64,000 bases of DNA from an uncultured Bacteroidales bacterium (GTDB lineage: Bacteria > Bacteroidota > Bacteroidia > Bacteroidales > P3). The DNA is taken from contig CASEWE010000002.1 in assembly GCA_949291555.1 (NCBI GenBank), positions 162,171 to 226,170 on the forward strand, given 5' to 3'. This document shows positions 1 through 9,142 of this stretch, piece by piece. The translations under genes were made by a program, and so were the position numbers. Each line of letters opens with the position of its first letter. Within the stretch, counting starts at the first letter, position 1. The notes beneath the pieces were generated by a model. It saw only the letters and a program-made list of their open reading frames with translations. It did no database searches and was not told the origin of the DNA.

Positions 1-2
1 TC

Positions 3-152
3 GCCTCCAACCTTACGCAAAAGGAAATAGCCGAGATAACCCACCGTTCCGTGCGCACCGTGGAAACCATGATTTACCGGGTCAGGAAAAAACTCCGTCT
101 CCCCTCCCAAGTGAAAATGGCGGCTTTCTTGCAAAAGTTCCTTCAAGACTGA
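3..152 (+). CDS. C-terminal fragment of a LuxR-type HTH regulator (5'-truncated by window edge)
   Basis: Frame 3 is open from the window edge to a TGA at 150-152 and encodes about 49 residues. The motif LTQKEIAEITHRSVRTVE followed by a recognition-helix segment and KKL is the classic four-helix LuxR/FixJ-type DNA-binding domain, which sits at the C-terminus of response regulators and of the TPR-HTH regulators common in Bacteroidota. Everything N-terminal to it lies outside the window, so the sensor or receiver part is unknown. It is followed by about 670 nt without a convincing gene. A role in controlling the downstream T9SS gene is possible from position only. Confidence 0.8.
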   Translation, partial: ASNLTQKEIAEITHRSVRTVETMIYRVRKKLRLPSQVKMAAFLQKFLQD

Positions 153-821
153 TTCCTGGAATGCCGGATCGACCCCGGGCCGATGCTGCCCGATCGGCTC
201 CTGCCGGGAAACCGATACCCGCCTGCCGCTCGCGGGGGCAACGGCACCCGGGACGAGAGACCGCCCTGCCGGCTCTTCACCGCCTTGCCAGCGTTCCCCA
301 TGGCGGAAAAAACCGGATGGAGCCGATGGTTCCCGCTACGTTTTTCCTTTCCCCGCAGCCTTTTCGCGAGGAAAAACCGCTTTTTGAATCAGGAAGTTAA
401 TATCCAGGACGTAGTTTACACGTACTACGTTTTCCCGGATGCAGGGTTTGTGACGTGGAAAACCGCTGTCTTTTTCTTTTCCCGCTTCCTATTTTTAGCT
501 TGCCTCTTCAAGACCCGGTTGCCGCATTCCGGCTCCGGCTCGCTGCCGCGGAAGGCTTTTCCGAAGCGCGTCCTTGCAAAAGAAGCGCTCTTGCCAAGAG
601 AGGCTCGGACCAAGAGAAGCTCGGAAAAATCGGGAAAAGAAAGAGAAACCGGCAATACAAGCAGCGGGCCTCAAGCCGGCCCGGGACACACAGGCGCACC
701 GAGACAACCGCGAAAGCCAGGACAACTGGAAAAGGCTGCCGCAAAAACTGCCGCGAAACGCAAAACCGCCGTAATTCAAAAGATTGCCCTAATAGAGTGA
801 ACCCATACAAAAATCCAGATC
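153..821. other. Gene-free stretch upstream of the first T9SS protein
   Basis: About 670 nt between the regulator stop and the ATG at 822. Short open frames exist on both strands, but their products are Arg/Pro/Ser-rich, overlap one another and resemble no family. The only structure I see is the inverted repeat at 409-430. No clean TAnnTTTG promoter box was found, although a weak TATTTTTA-like box lies near 490. Confidence 0.6.
409..430. promoter_or_regulatory. Inverted repeat, candidate operator
   Basis: A perfect 7-bp dyad (ACGTAGT / ACTACGT) is separated by 8 nt, total 22 bp, in the gene-free region about 390 nt upstream of the T9SS gene at 822. Size and spacing suit a dimeric regulator site. 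No T-tract follows, so it is not a terminator. Function is inferred. Confidence 0.35.
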
Positions 822-3800
822 ATGAAAGAGAAAAAACTTTTCGGAGCCGCCATCGCCGCGCTTTTATCCCTTTCCGGAATCGCGGGCGCAAACGCGCAGA
901 CAACCGGGAGAGTGGCCCATTCCCCGGCCTCCTTGCAAAAAATGCCGGCCACGGAGGCCGTTGTGCTTTCCTATCGCATGGAGCAACGGAACAACCTTCG
1001 AGCAAAAGCCGACGGGAAAGCTATCATCACGCTCGACATCCAGAACGACTGGGGGGACGGTTCGGGCTACCAGATGCTCCTGGATTCCAACCACAACACC
1101 TACGGCGTGCAAATCCCCTCTAACATCGGCTCGCTCTTCTCGCAGAACGGCGGCGCGGATGCCTCCGTCTATGCCGAGTTCGAATACAAAATGCCCGAAA
1201 ATGCCAACGGGAACTTGGAAGAAACCTCCTGGTACACGGGAATCCAGAAACAATCCATCGAAATAAATCCCGGCACGTACGATTATGTCATCTGCGTGCC
1301 GCAGCCCTCCTTGAACAGAACCGTCATCGTGTGGTTAGGCAGCGGCGGTACCGTGGGCGACGGCGTGGGCAACGATGTGGTGTTCGAAGCCGGCATCGAA
1401 TACATTTTCACCATAAGCCGGATGGGCAGTTTCAACGAAAGCTGCATCATGAGCACCCGTTTCCCGGTAGACCTGGCGGTTGAAGGCTTAGTGTCTCCCG
1501 TAGAGAAAATCGACATGGAAAACGAGGCCGTCACGGTAACTTTCACCAATCAAGGCCAGCAGGAAATAAGTTCCTTCGAGGCCTCCTATTCGGTAAACGG
1601 CGGCGAACCGGTAACGGAAACCGTGAATCGAGCCATTGCCTCGGGCGAAAGCTTCGACTACACGTTCACCCAGGCTTTCAGCCCGGAAAAATACGGGATT
1701 CACGAAATCGCGGTCGAAGCCGTGCTTCCTGAAGACGACGACCCGTCGGACAACCGCAAATCCTTCTCCTTGACAAACGGCTGCGACCTTTCCGTCGAGC
1801 AAATCGTCGAACCGGAAGATGGCCGGGAAATGAACATGCAGGAAGTGACGGTCCGCATCCGGAACAACGGGAAAACCGCCATAGACAGCATTCCGGCAAG
1901 CTATACCCATAACCATATAAACACGGTTTCCCAAATTTTCACCGAGAGGCTCGAACCCGGACAGGCCAACGATTACACTTTCGACGAACCGGCGCAATTC
2001 CTCTCCTACGGGAACCATTTCTTCGAAGCCGTTGTTTCCCATCCTTACGACCTGAATCCGGAGAACAACACGTTCGAAACAACCGTGGAAAACGCGTTCA
2101 GCACCCCCAACGACCCGCTTTTCTTCTGCAGTTTCGATGACACGCTCCAGCGGCTTGGAGACTGGACGGTCATCAATGCCAACGGAGACGAGCGGACTTG
2201 GTTCTACGCCCTCGATGAGGACGAGAACATGTGGTGGTACGGCGGAGCGCATGCCCGCATCAATGCCAGCCTTGAACAAGCTTCCGACGACTATCTGGTG
2301 ACCCGGAACCCCATCGGCATGGAACCCGGGAAGCACTATGTCCGCTTCAATTACAATGCCGTTTCGCCCTATTACGAAGAAAACCTGCGCCTGCTCTACG
2401 GCACCTCTCCCGATCCGGAGCAGATGACTGTCCTTGCCGAACGAACCGGCTTCGTGGCCAGCCCGGACGCCTATTACACCGAATCCATCGACCTGGACAT
2501 CGCGCAGGCCGGCGACTATTACTTCGCCTTCCATGCCTGCTCGGAAAGAAGCCGTATCGGAATCAAGCTCGACAACATCCTCATCGACACGGGCACCAAC
2601 AAAGGCGCGCCCAACCTCAAGATAGAAAAGGTGCTCCTGCCGCTTTCGGGATGCGGCATGGATCATGAAAGCATCGGCGTCCGGGTCTCGAACGACGGAC
2701 TGGAAACCATTTACCGATTCACGCTCTCCTATAGCGCGGACGGCAATGCGCCCGTGGAGGAAACCTTCAACGACACGCTTGCCGGAGGATTTTCGAAAGA
2801 CGTCTACTTCAAGACCTTGGCCGACTTGTCGGCCATAGGGAAACACGTAGTCTCGGTAGAAGGCTCCGTTCCCGCCCGTTCAGGCCAGCAGCCCGAGTCT
2901 TACCTGCGCGATAATTCCGGAGCCGACAGCCTGCTCCACCAATCCCCTGCCGCCATTCCCTTCTCGACCGATTTCCGCCAAGCAGCGGACCGGGAAAACT
3001 GGCATTTCCGCAACCAAGGCTGGAGCTACGACATCGATCCGGACTTGATTCAAGACCCTGAATACCAGAACGCCATTGCGGCCGAAGAAAAAGAACCGCT
3101 CATTTCCCGCTGCGTGGAGATGACCGAAGGGGTCAGCTACCGCTTCACCTACGAATACCGCGCGGGGATAAACGGCGGCATGGCCGGCATCGTTCCTGAA
3201 GATTTCGACATTTTCTGCGGGCCGGCGGGGACGCCTGTCGAAGAATGGACGCTCCTGCGGGCCTACCGCGACCACTACACTTACGAGGAATCCTACGTGG
3301 AAGACATTTCTTTCACCTGTCCCGCTTCCGGCCAGTACAGCATCGCCATCGTCCCCATAACCGCCTACAATACCGTATTGTTCAAAACGTTCCTCGTGGA
3401 AGAAGCCCCGGCGAACGACCTGCGCATGATCGCTTTCCAGCACAATACGCCCTACCGGATCCCGGCCGGGCAGCTCGACTACGATTTCTCCGCCCGCTTC
3501 TCCGTCCAGAACAAAGGCTACCTGCCGGCCGCGGACGCCCATGTGGAAATTGTCGGAGGCGAAACCGTGCTTGCCGAAACCGACTTGGAAATAGGGGAAA
3601 TCGAAGATACCGCTTCCGGACAGCTGTCTTTCAGAATCGAAGCCGCAACCGGGCAAGCCTTGCCCATCCGCGCCAAAGTCTCCCTTTCCGGCTCTTCCCA
3701 GGACGGGAACCCCGATGACAACGTCTTGGAACAACCGGTCGTTGTAACCGATTCGGTGATGGGCTACGACCAAGTGGCCGAAGGCATGTACGATTACTGG

Positions 3801-5354
3801 CACGCCATCGGCGCTTCTTCCGACAACCGGATCACCTGCGGCGTACCTTTCCGGATTTTTGTCGCCGACACGCTCACAGCCCTCTCCATCGGCTGGGCCG
3901 AACTGGAAGAAGACATGGAAATCGGCTACGGGATTTACCGTTACGACCCGGAAATGCTCTATTTGGAATCGAAGATTTACGAAACCTCTTGCATGCGCGG
4001 CGTGGAGGCCGGCCAGATCGAATACCCGGTAGAACCCATGTTGCTGGAGCCGGGCTGGTACATGTTCACGGTATCCATGGAAGGACGTTACTTGGTGGCG
4101 GACGATTCCCGAGCTACCGGCGTCTACCTTGTGAACAACAATACGGCCTACCCGCAGGAAGGCTTGGGCCGCCCGGCTATCCGCGCCATTTTCGGCCATG
4201 GCGCCAAGCTTTACGAAACAGACGCTTCGGCCAACGGATTCAGCCGCCCGCAAGCCAGCGGCAGCTTCTCTCCCGAGGAAATGATTGCCGTGCAGGTAAC
4301 CAACCACGGAATGGAAGAAGCCATCATCCCGGTGAATGTTTCCGTGAATGGGACCTTGCTCGAAACCGCCAAAGTCCGTCTGGCCGCCTATGCTTCCGGC
4401 GAAGTGGTTTTCACCGCCGACCTTTCCCAGCCCCAAGCCGAATACGAGCTTGTCGCCTGGACAGCGCTCGACGGAGACCAGAACCCGGCCAACGACACTT
4501 GCCGCATGACCGTCCGCACCGGGCTGCCTGCCGACCCCTACAAATTGGATTTCGAGTCTTGCTCGGATTTTTCCATCCGCTACCTCAACCCGCAATGGAC
4601 CATGCTCGATGGCGATGGAAACTACACTTATCAGATGGACGGGGTGGATTTCCCCTATGCCGGAACGCCTTTCGCGTTCATCGTGTTCAACCCGAGCCAG
4701 ACCTCCCCGGCCATGGAACCCTCTCCGGCCATCCTGCCCTATGACGGGGAACGTTTCGGCGCGGCTTTCTCCAGCCAGGCATCGGCCAACAACGACTGGC
4801 TGATTTCGCCCAAGCTCCTCCTGCCCGAACAAGGAGCCAAGGCCTCGCTGGCGGTGAAAACCTATTCGGCTGAATACGGGCTCGAAGAATACAACATCCT
4901 GGTTTCCACAACCGGAAACAAGCCCGATGACTTCACGCTCCTTCAAACCCGCACGGCCCCGGTGGAAAACTGGCAGGAAGTGGTGGTGGACTTGAGCCCG
5001 TATGCCGGCCAGGAAATCCATTTCGCCATCCAGTGCATCTCCGACAACCATTTCATGTTCATGGTAGACGGCATCGAGATTTCCAAGCCCGAAGCAGCCG
5101 CCCTGAACCGCGAAGAAATCTCCGGCCTCAGCCTCTACCCGAACCCGGCCAGCACGCAAATCAACATCGGCAGCCATGACGGGACCATAGAGGAAGTAAC
5201 CATCTGCAACCCGGCCGGAGCCGTCCTCTACCGCACGCCCCGTATTTCCACCCGGCGTTTCGTCCTGGGTACCGAAAACCTGGATTCCGGAATCTACTTT
5301 GCCCGCGTAAAGACAGACAAAGGAATCCGCGTGCTGAAATTCATTGTCAAGTAA
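822..5354 (+). CDS. Giant T9SS-secreted protein with CARDB-like, choice-of-anchor-J and cleaved-adhesin modules
   Basis: 1510 aa. The N-terminus has a Lys-rich start, a hydrophobic core and an ANA-Q cleavage site near residue 25. Approximate modules: CARDB-like beta-sandwich repeats at 214-310, 320-420, 596-690, 864-970 and 1135-1235; choice-of-anchor-J/MAM-like segments at 431-590 and 710-860; a cleaved-adhesin domain (LDFESC...NDWLISP...FMVDGIEIS) at 1238-1425; and a C-terminal type A sorting domain from 1436 (LSLYPNPAS) ending YFARV...VLKFIVK. By family knowledge it crosses the outer membrane through the type IX system and is surface-anchored or released. No catalytic domain is visible, so adhesion or binding is inferred. 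It shares its whole architecture with the protein at 28889-32326. The ATG at 822 places the signal peptide correctly. Confidence 0.88.
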   Translation: MKEKKLFGAAIAALLSLSGIAGANAQTTGRVAHSPASLQKMPATEAVVLSYRMEQRNNLRAKADGKAIITLDIQNDWGDGSGYQMLLDSNHNTYGVQIPSNIGSLFSQNGGADASVYAEFEYKMPENANGNLEETSWYTGIQKQSIEINPGTYDYVICVPQPSLNRTVIVWLGSGGTVGDGVGNDVVFEAGIEYIFTISRMGSFNESCIMSTRFPVDLAVEGLVSPVEKIDMENEAVTVTFTNQGQQEISSFEASYSVNGGEPVTETVNRAIASGESFDYTFTQAFSPEKYGIHEIAVEAVLPEDDDPSDNRKSFSLTNGCDLSVEQIVEPEDGREMNMQEVTVRIRNNGKTAIDSIPASYTHNHINTVSQIFTERLEPGQANDYTFDEPAQFLSYGNHFFEAVVSHPYDLNPENNTFETTVENAFSTPNDPLFFCSFDDTLQRLGDWTVINANGDERTWFYALDEDENMWWYGGAHARINASLEQASDDYLVTRNPIGMEPGKHYVRFNYNAVSPYYEENLRLLYGTSPDPEQMTVLAERTGFVASPDAYYTESIDLDIAQAGDYYFAFHACSERSRIGIKLDNILIDTGTNKGAPNLKIEKVLLPLSGCGMDHESIGVRVSNDGLETIYRFTLSYSADGNAPVEETFNDTLAGGFSKDVYFKTLADLSAIGKHVVSVEGSVPARSGQQPESYLRDNSGADSLLHQSPAAIPFSTDFRQAADRENWHFRNQGWSYDIDPDLIQDPEYQNAIAAEEKEPLISRCVEMTEGVSYRFTYEYRAGINGGMAGIVPEDFDIFCGPAGTPVEEWTLLRAYRDHYTYEESYVEDISFTCPASGQYSIAIVPITAYNTVLFKTFLVEEAPANDLRMIAFQHNTPYRIPAGQLDYDFSARFSVQNKGYLPAADAHVEIVGGETVLAETDLEIGEIEDTASGQLSFRIEAATGQALPIRAKVSLSGSSQDGNPDDNVLEQPVVVTDSVMGYDQVAEGMYDYWHAIGASSDNRITCGVPFRIFVADTLTALSIGWAELEEDMEIGYGIYRYDPEMLYLESKIYETSCMRGVEAGQIEYPVEPMLLEPGWYMFTVSMEGRYLVADDSRATGVYLVNNNTAYPQEGLGRPAIRAIFGHGAKLYETDASANGFSRPQASGSFSPEEMIAVQVTNHGMEEAIIPVNVSVNGTLLETAKVRLAAYASGEVVFTADLSQPQAEYELVAWTALDGDQNPANDTCRMTVRTGLPADPYKLDFESCSDFSIRYLNPQWTMLDGDGNYTYQMDGVDFPYAGTPFAFIVFNPSQTSPAMEPSPAILPYDGERFGAAFSSQASANNDWLISPKLLLPEQGAKASLAVKTYSAEYGLEEYNILVSTTGNKPDDFTLLQTRTAPVENWQEVVVDLSPYAGQEIHFAIQCISDNHFMFMVDGIEISKPEAAALNREEISGLSLYPNPASTQINIGSHDGTIEEVTICNPAGAVLYRTPRISTRRFVLGTENLDSGIYFARVKTDKGIRVLKFIVK

Positions 5355-5384
5355 GAAAATCAAACCAAGAATCTCATGCGCCAT

Positions 5385-5448
5385 GAATGCGAGGGTTCCG
5401 GAGGGGCGCTGCCCGAATGGGCAAGCCTCCTCCGGAACCCTCGCATTC
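5385..5448. repeat. Perfect 20-bp inverted repeat, hairpin after the T9SS gene
   Basis: Arms 5385-5404 and 5429-5448 are exact reverse complements. The 24-nt loop itself contains a GCCC/GGGC mini-stem. It lies 30 nt after the T9SS stop. There is no U-run, so it is not a textbook intrinsic terminator; it may be a 3'-end stabiliser, a Rho-dependent stop or a dispersed palindromic element. Confidence 0.6.
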
Positions 5449-5472
5449 CCTGCTGGCGGGAACAATAACCTC

Positions 5473-5580
5473 ATGGACACGAAAAAGACTGTCAAAGCCA
5501 AAATCGGGATGCTGGTTTTCCTGTACCTGGTTTTCTTCCTCTGCGTGGTTCTGCTCATCTTCCGGGAACTTTCCGCCTAA
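5473..5580 (+). CDS. Small single-pass membrane protein (35 aa), function unknown
   Basis: The ATG at 5473 opens a 35-codon frame: a basic N-terminus (MDTKKTVKAK), one strongly hydrophobic segment of about 19 residues (residues 11-29) and a short polar tail. This positive-inside, single-helix layout is what a real small membrane protein looks like and is unlike the Arg/Pro-rich noise frames nearby. An in-frame upstream start at 5344 would run through the hairpin and is less likely. It sits between the T9SS gene and the kam promoter. No family was recognised. Confidence 0.45.
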   Translation: MDTKKTVKAKIGMLVFLYLVFFLCVVLLIFRELSA

Positions 5581-5686
5581 CGGCCGTCCCTTCCTTGTTT
5601 CAAGCAAGTTTCCCCGGCAAAGGATGCCCGGCGGACCCGGCCGGCCGCCCATCCACGTCCCCACGGCAAGGCGCGTTCCTCCTCGA

Positions 5687-5718
5687 TTTGCGCTTTTTTC
5701 CTCTTTTCCATATCTTTG
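5687..5718 (+). promoter_or_regulatory. Bacteroidetes-type promoter for the lysine-fermentation cluster
   Basis: A TTTG -33 box (5687-5690) and a TATCTTTG -7 box (5711-5718) are separated by 20 nt, matching the primary sigma-factor consensus of Bacteroidota. The predicted start lies about 85-90 nt upstream of the ATG at 5811. Confidence 0.75.
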
Positions 5719-5810
5719 CGGGTTGCACTCCAAAAAGCTTTCTCCTTTTTGGAAATTTGGAAAAACGCAAACCCTTTGCCGTGCAAGCAACAATCTAAAC
5801 AGCAATAACT

Positions 5811-6455
5811 ATGGACAAGTTCATCAGCGTTCAAGATGCCATCGACATGATCAAAGACGGCGACACCATCATGGTGGGAGGATTCCTGACGGTGGGAACC
5901 CCCTTGCGCATCATCGACGCATTGGCCGAATCGGGCAAAAAGAACCTTACCCTCATCTGCAACGATACCGGCTACCCGGATCGCGGCGTGGGCAAACTGA
6001 TAACGAACAAACAAGTTTCCAAGCTGTACGTGTCGCACATCGGCACCAACCAGAACACCATGGACCAGATGAACGCCGGCGAGCTCGAAGTGGAATTCTG
6101 CCCGCAGGGAAGCCTGGCCGAAAGAATCCGCTGCGGCGGGGCCGGCTTGGGCGGCGTGCTGACCGCGACCGGCATCGGCACCGTCGTGGCCGAAGGCAAG
6201 CAAGTCGTCAACGTCGACGGGAAAGATTACCTGCTCGAAAAGCCTTTGCGCGCCGATTTCGCCCTGATCGGAGCCAGCAAGGGCGATACGGAGGGGAACC
6301 TGGTTTACCGGGGAACCAGCCAGAACTTCAACCCCATGATGGCGATGGCGGCCGATACGGTAATTGCCGAAATCCAGAACATCGTAGAGCCCGGCCAACT
6401 GGAACCGGAAGCCGTCATCACGCCTTCCATCCTGGTGAAATACATTGTCAGATAA
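5811..6455 (+). CDS. atoD: Acetate/butyrate:acetoacetate CoA-transferase subunit A
   Basis: 214 aa. It shows the SCOT/AtoD alpha-subunit features: MVGGF near the N-terminus, [28 protein letters not shown] and a Gly-rich stretch GGAGLGG. Family knowledge: the alpha subunit pairs with a beta subunit (AtoA) that holds the catalytic glutamate, and together they move CoA between acyl-CoA and acetoacetate or acetate. In lysine fermentation this recycles the acetoacetate made by Kce. No beta subunit is encoded here, so the enzyme needs a partner from elsewhere. First gene after the promoter at 5687-5718, and 16 nt upstream of kal. Confidence 0.85.
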   Translation: MDKFISVQDAIDMIKDGDTIMVGGFLTVGTPLRIIDALAESGKKNLTLICNDTGYPDRGVGKLITNKQVSKLYVSHIGTNQNTMDQMNAGELEVEFCPQGSLAERIRCGGAGLGGVLTATGIGTVVAEGKQVVNVDGKDYLLEKPLRADFALIGASKGDTEGNLVYRGTSQNFNPMMAMAADTVIAEIQNIVEPGQLEPEAVITPSILVKYIVR

Positions 6456-6471
6456 ACCAAAAACCAAAAAT

Positions 6472-6861
6472 ATGACCCAGTACAAATCCACCATCCGCCT
6501 GCGCATGAGCTCGCACGACGCCCACTACGGCGGAAATCTGGTAGATGGAGCCCGCATGCTCCAGCTTTTCGGCGATGTGGCCACCGAACTCCTTATCCAG
6601 CGCGACGGCGATGAAGGCCTCTTCAAAGCCTACGACATGGTTGAGTTCATGGCCCCTGTCTACGCCGGCGATTACATCGAAGCCACCGGCGAAATCGTAT
6701 CCGAAGGGAACACTTCCCGGAAAATGAAATTCGAGGCCCGCAAGATCATTGCTCCCCGCCCCGACATAAGCGCTTCGGCGGCCGATGTCCTGGCCGAGCC
6801 GATCGTGGTATGTCGTGCCACCGGAACTTGCGTAACCCCCAAGAACTGCCAAAGGAAATAA
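6472..6861 (+). CDS. kal: 3-aminobutyryl-CoA ammonia-lyase
   Basis: 129 aa from the ATG at 6472; an in-frame TTG at 6445 would overlap atoD and is less likely. It is a small hot-dog-fold protein with [23 protein letters not shown] near the N-terminus and [17 protein letters not shown] in the middle, as in thioesterase-like Kal. Known reaction: L-3-aminobutyryl-CoA to crotonyl-CoA plus ammonia, the deamination step of lysine fermentation. It is followed 1 nt later by kce, which makes its substrate, so translational coupling is likely. The family match plus this context make the call firm. Confidence 0.85.
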   Translation: MTQYKSTIRLRMSSHDAHYGGNLVDGARMLQLFGDVATELLIQRDGDEGLFKAYDMVEFMAPVYAGDYIEATGEIVSEGNTSRKMKFEARKIIAPRPDISASAADVLAEPIVVCRATGTCVTPKNCQRK

Positions 6862-6862
6862 T

Positions 6863-7693
6863 ATGGAGAAACTGATAATCACGGCTGCCATTTGCGGAGC
6901 CGAAGTAACCAAAGAACAGAATCCCGCCGTTCCCTACACGGTGGAAGAAATCGTGCGGGAAACCAAATCGGCCGTTGACGCCGGCGCTGCCATCGTGCAC
7001 TTGCACGTGCGCGAGGACGATGGAACGCCTACCCAGGGGAAAGCCCGTTTCAAGGAGTGCATCGATGCCATTTACCAGGCCTGCCCGGACGTAATCCTGA
7101 TCCCTTCCACCGGCGGTGCCGTGGGCATGACGGCCGAAGAACGCCTGCAGCCCACCGAATTGTTTCCGGAAATGGCCACCTTGGACTGCGGGACCTGCAA
7201 TTTCGGGGACGATGTGTTCGAGAACACCATGCCCATGATGCGCGATTTCGGAAAACGCATGATAGAAAACAACATCAAGCCCGAATACGAGTGCTTTGAA
7301 ATGGGCCATTTGGACACGATTCTGACGATGGCCAAGAAGGGTCTCGTTCCGGGTGCCCCGATGCAGTTCAACTTTGTATTGGGTGTTCCGGGCTGCACGC
7401 CGGCTACGGTGCCGAACCTCTGCTGGTTAGTCAACAACATCCCGGCCGGTTCCACCTGGACGGCTACCGGTATCGGCCGCCACGCATTCCAGCTGGCTGC
7501 CGCCGCTATCGTGATGGGCGGGAACGTCCGCGTAGGCTTCGAGGACAACCTCTACCTGGAAAAGGGCGTGCTGGCCAAGAGCAACGGCGAAATGGTGGCT
7601 AAAGTAGTCCGCATGGCCCAGGAACTGGGCCGCGGAGTGGCCACTTCGGCCGAGGCCCGCGAAATCCTTTCCCTGCCGGCCCGCAAGAAGTAA
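6863..7693 (+). CDS. kce: 3-keto-5-aminohexanoate cleavage enzyme (BKACE family)
   Basis: 276 aa, the normal BKACE length. The zinc-site pair is visible as H46-L-H48 in VHLHVR, and the late acidic pair as E227-D228 in GFEDN. STGG at 82-85 and GVPG at 174-177 are typical substrate-loop motifs. Known reaction: condenses 3-keto-5-aminohexanoate with acetyl-CoA to give acetoacetate and 3-aminobutyryl-CoA. Substrate comes from Kdd and product goes to Kal, both encoded next door. BKACE members vary in substrate, but the neighbours fix the assignment. Confidence 0.92.
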   Translation: MEKLIITAAICGAEVTKEQNPAVPYTVEEIVRETKSAVDAGAAIVHLHVREDDGTPTQGKARFKECIDAIYQACPDVILIPSTGGAVGMTAEERLQPTELFPEMATLDCGTCNFGDDVFENTMPMMRDFGKRMIENNIKPEYECFEMGHLDTILTMAKKGLVPGAPMQFNFVLGVPGCTPATVPNLCWLVNNIPAGSTWTATGIGRHAFQLAAAAIVMGGNVRVGFEDNLYLEKGVLAKSNGEMVAKVVRMAQELGRGVATSAEAREILSLPARKK

Positions 7694-7902
7694 TTCCCGG
7701 GTTTTCCGGAATGCAAGCTGCAAGCCGGTATCGAAACGGATTGCGAAAGGAAAAAGCCGATAGGCGCCCGGCGTGGCACGAGGACATGCCCCGAAAACGG
7801 GATGCGGGAACCCGCCGGCTTCTTCCGGAAACCCGCCGGCCTTTCAACCGCCTGGTTTTTCAGGCTTTTCAACAGTATTCAAAAAAAATAAAAAAAGAGA
7901 AT

Positions 7903-8952
7903 ATGAGCACACAACCCAAAGGTAACAAATACGGTACCCACCGTGTAATTTCGCCCAAAGGCGTTCTTCCCCAGCCTGCCGACAAAATCGACAACAACAT
8001 GGATGTCCTGTACGACAACGAGATCCTCATCGACGTGCAGACCCTGAACATCGACTCGGCCAGCTTTACCCAAATCGAGGAGCAAGCCGGCGGCGACAAG
8101 GCCAAGATTGCCGAAATCATGCTCGGCATCGTGGCCAAGCAAGGCAAGCACCGCAACCCTGTAACCGGTTCGGGCGGCATGCTGTTAGGCACCGTTGAAA
8201 AAATCGGCGATGCCCTCAAAGGGAAAATCGACCTGAAAGAAGGCGACAAGATCGCCACTTTGGTTTCCCTCTCGTTAACGCCCCTCCGCATCGACAAGAT
8301 CAAGGAAATCCGCGCCGACATCGACCAGGTGGACATTGACGGGAAAGCCATACTCTTCGAAAGCGGCATTTATGCCAAGATTCCCTCCGACCTTCCCGAA
8401 AACCTGGCCTTGTCCGCCTTGGACGTGGCGGGAGCCCCGGCCCAGACGGCCAAGCTGGTAAAACCCGGCGACACCGTGCTCATCATCGGCGCCGGCGGAA
8501 AGAGCGGCATGCTTTGCTGCTACGAAGCCAAGAAGCGTGCCGGCGTGACCGGAAAGGTGATCGGCCTTTGCCACAGCCAGAAAAGCACCGAACGCTTGCA
8601 AAAGCTCGGATTCTGCGATTATGTCTTCTCGGCCGATGCCACCCAGCCGGTGCCTGTCTATGAAAAGATCATGGAACTGACCAACGGCGGGCTCTGCGAC
8701 ATCTGCATCAACAACGTGAACATCGAAAACACCGAAATGACCAGCATCCTCTGCACCAAAGACGATGGCCTGGTTTACTTCTTCTCGATGGCCACTTCCT
8801 TTACCAAAGCCGCTTTAGGTGCCGAAGGCGTTGGCAAGGACGTGACGATGATCGTCGGCAACGGCTACACCAAAGGCCATGCCGAAATCACGCTTCAGGA
8901 ACTGCGCGAATGCAAGGCCCTGCGCGACATCTTCACCGAATTGTACGCCTGA
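7903..8952 (+). CDS. kdd: L-erythro-3,5-diaminohexanoate dehydrogenase
   Basis: 349 aa from the ATG at 7903. The frame is open back to 7711, but that extension is Arg/Pro-rich and not part of the family. It contains a medium-chain dehydrogenase-like Rossmann motif (VLIIGAGGKSGMLCCYEAKK), GSGGMLLGTV near residue 90 and the cofactor-side segment IGLCHSQKSTERLQKLG. Known role: NAD(P)-dependent oxidation of 3,5-diaminohexanoate to 3-keto-5-aminohexanoate with loss of ammonia. A 209-nt gap separates it from kce, wider than elsewhere in the cluster, with no clear promoter in it. Confidence 0.9.
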   Translation: MSTQPKGNKYGTHRVISPKGVLPQPADKIDNNMDVLYDNEILIDVQTLNIDSASFTQIEEQAGGDKAKIAEIMLGIVAKQGKHRNPVTGSGGMLLGTVEKIGDALKGKIDLKEGDKIATLVSLSLTPLRIDKIKEIRADIDQVDIDGKAILFESGIYAKIPSDLPENLALSALDVAGAPAQTAKLVKPGDTVLIIGAGGKSGMLCCYEAKKRAGVTGKVIGLCHSQKSTERLQKLGFCDYVFSADATQPVPVYEKIMELTNGGLCDICINNVNIENTEMTSILCTKDDGLVYFFSMATSFTKAALGAEGVGKDVTMIVGNGYTKGHAEITLQELRECKALRDIFTELYA

Positions 8953-9142
8953 TCCCCCTGCGGGAAATTTCCTGCCCGCGCTTGCCATTCCCCCAGCCCG
9001 GATCCGCCTTGCGGCCAAAGTTCCGGCCTGGGGGAATTTAAAAATCCGGTTGGCATTCCCCAATCCTGCAAGGGCGCAGAGGCAGGCCGGAACCCTTTCC
9101 GGGTTCGCCCGGGAAAAGACCAGCAACAAAAAACCGAATCCC

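Noticed and set aside
183..800. Overlapping 200-codon frames upstream of the T9SS gene
   Set aside because: Arg/Pro/Ser-rich, mutually overlapping, no start context or family; treated as noncoding.
2880..5558. 892-codon minus-strand open frame
   Set aside because: It lies antisense to the T9SS gene, whose signal peptide, domains and sorting signal are clear. Its product is His/Arg/Gly-rich without domains; long antisense frames are expected at this GC content.
7711..7902. N-terminal extension of Kdd
   Set aside because: Arg/Pro-rich and absent from the family; the ATG at 7903 is preceded by an A-rich leader.
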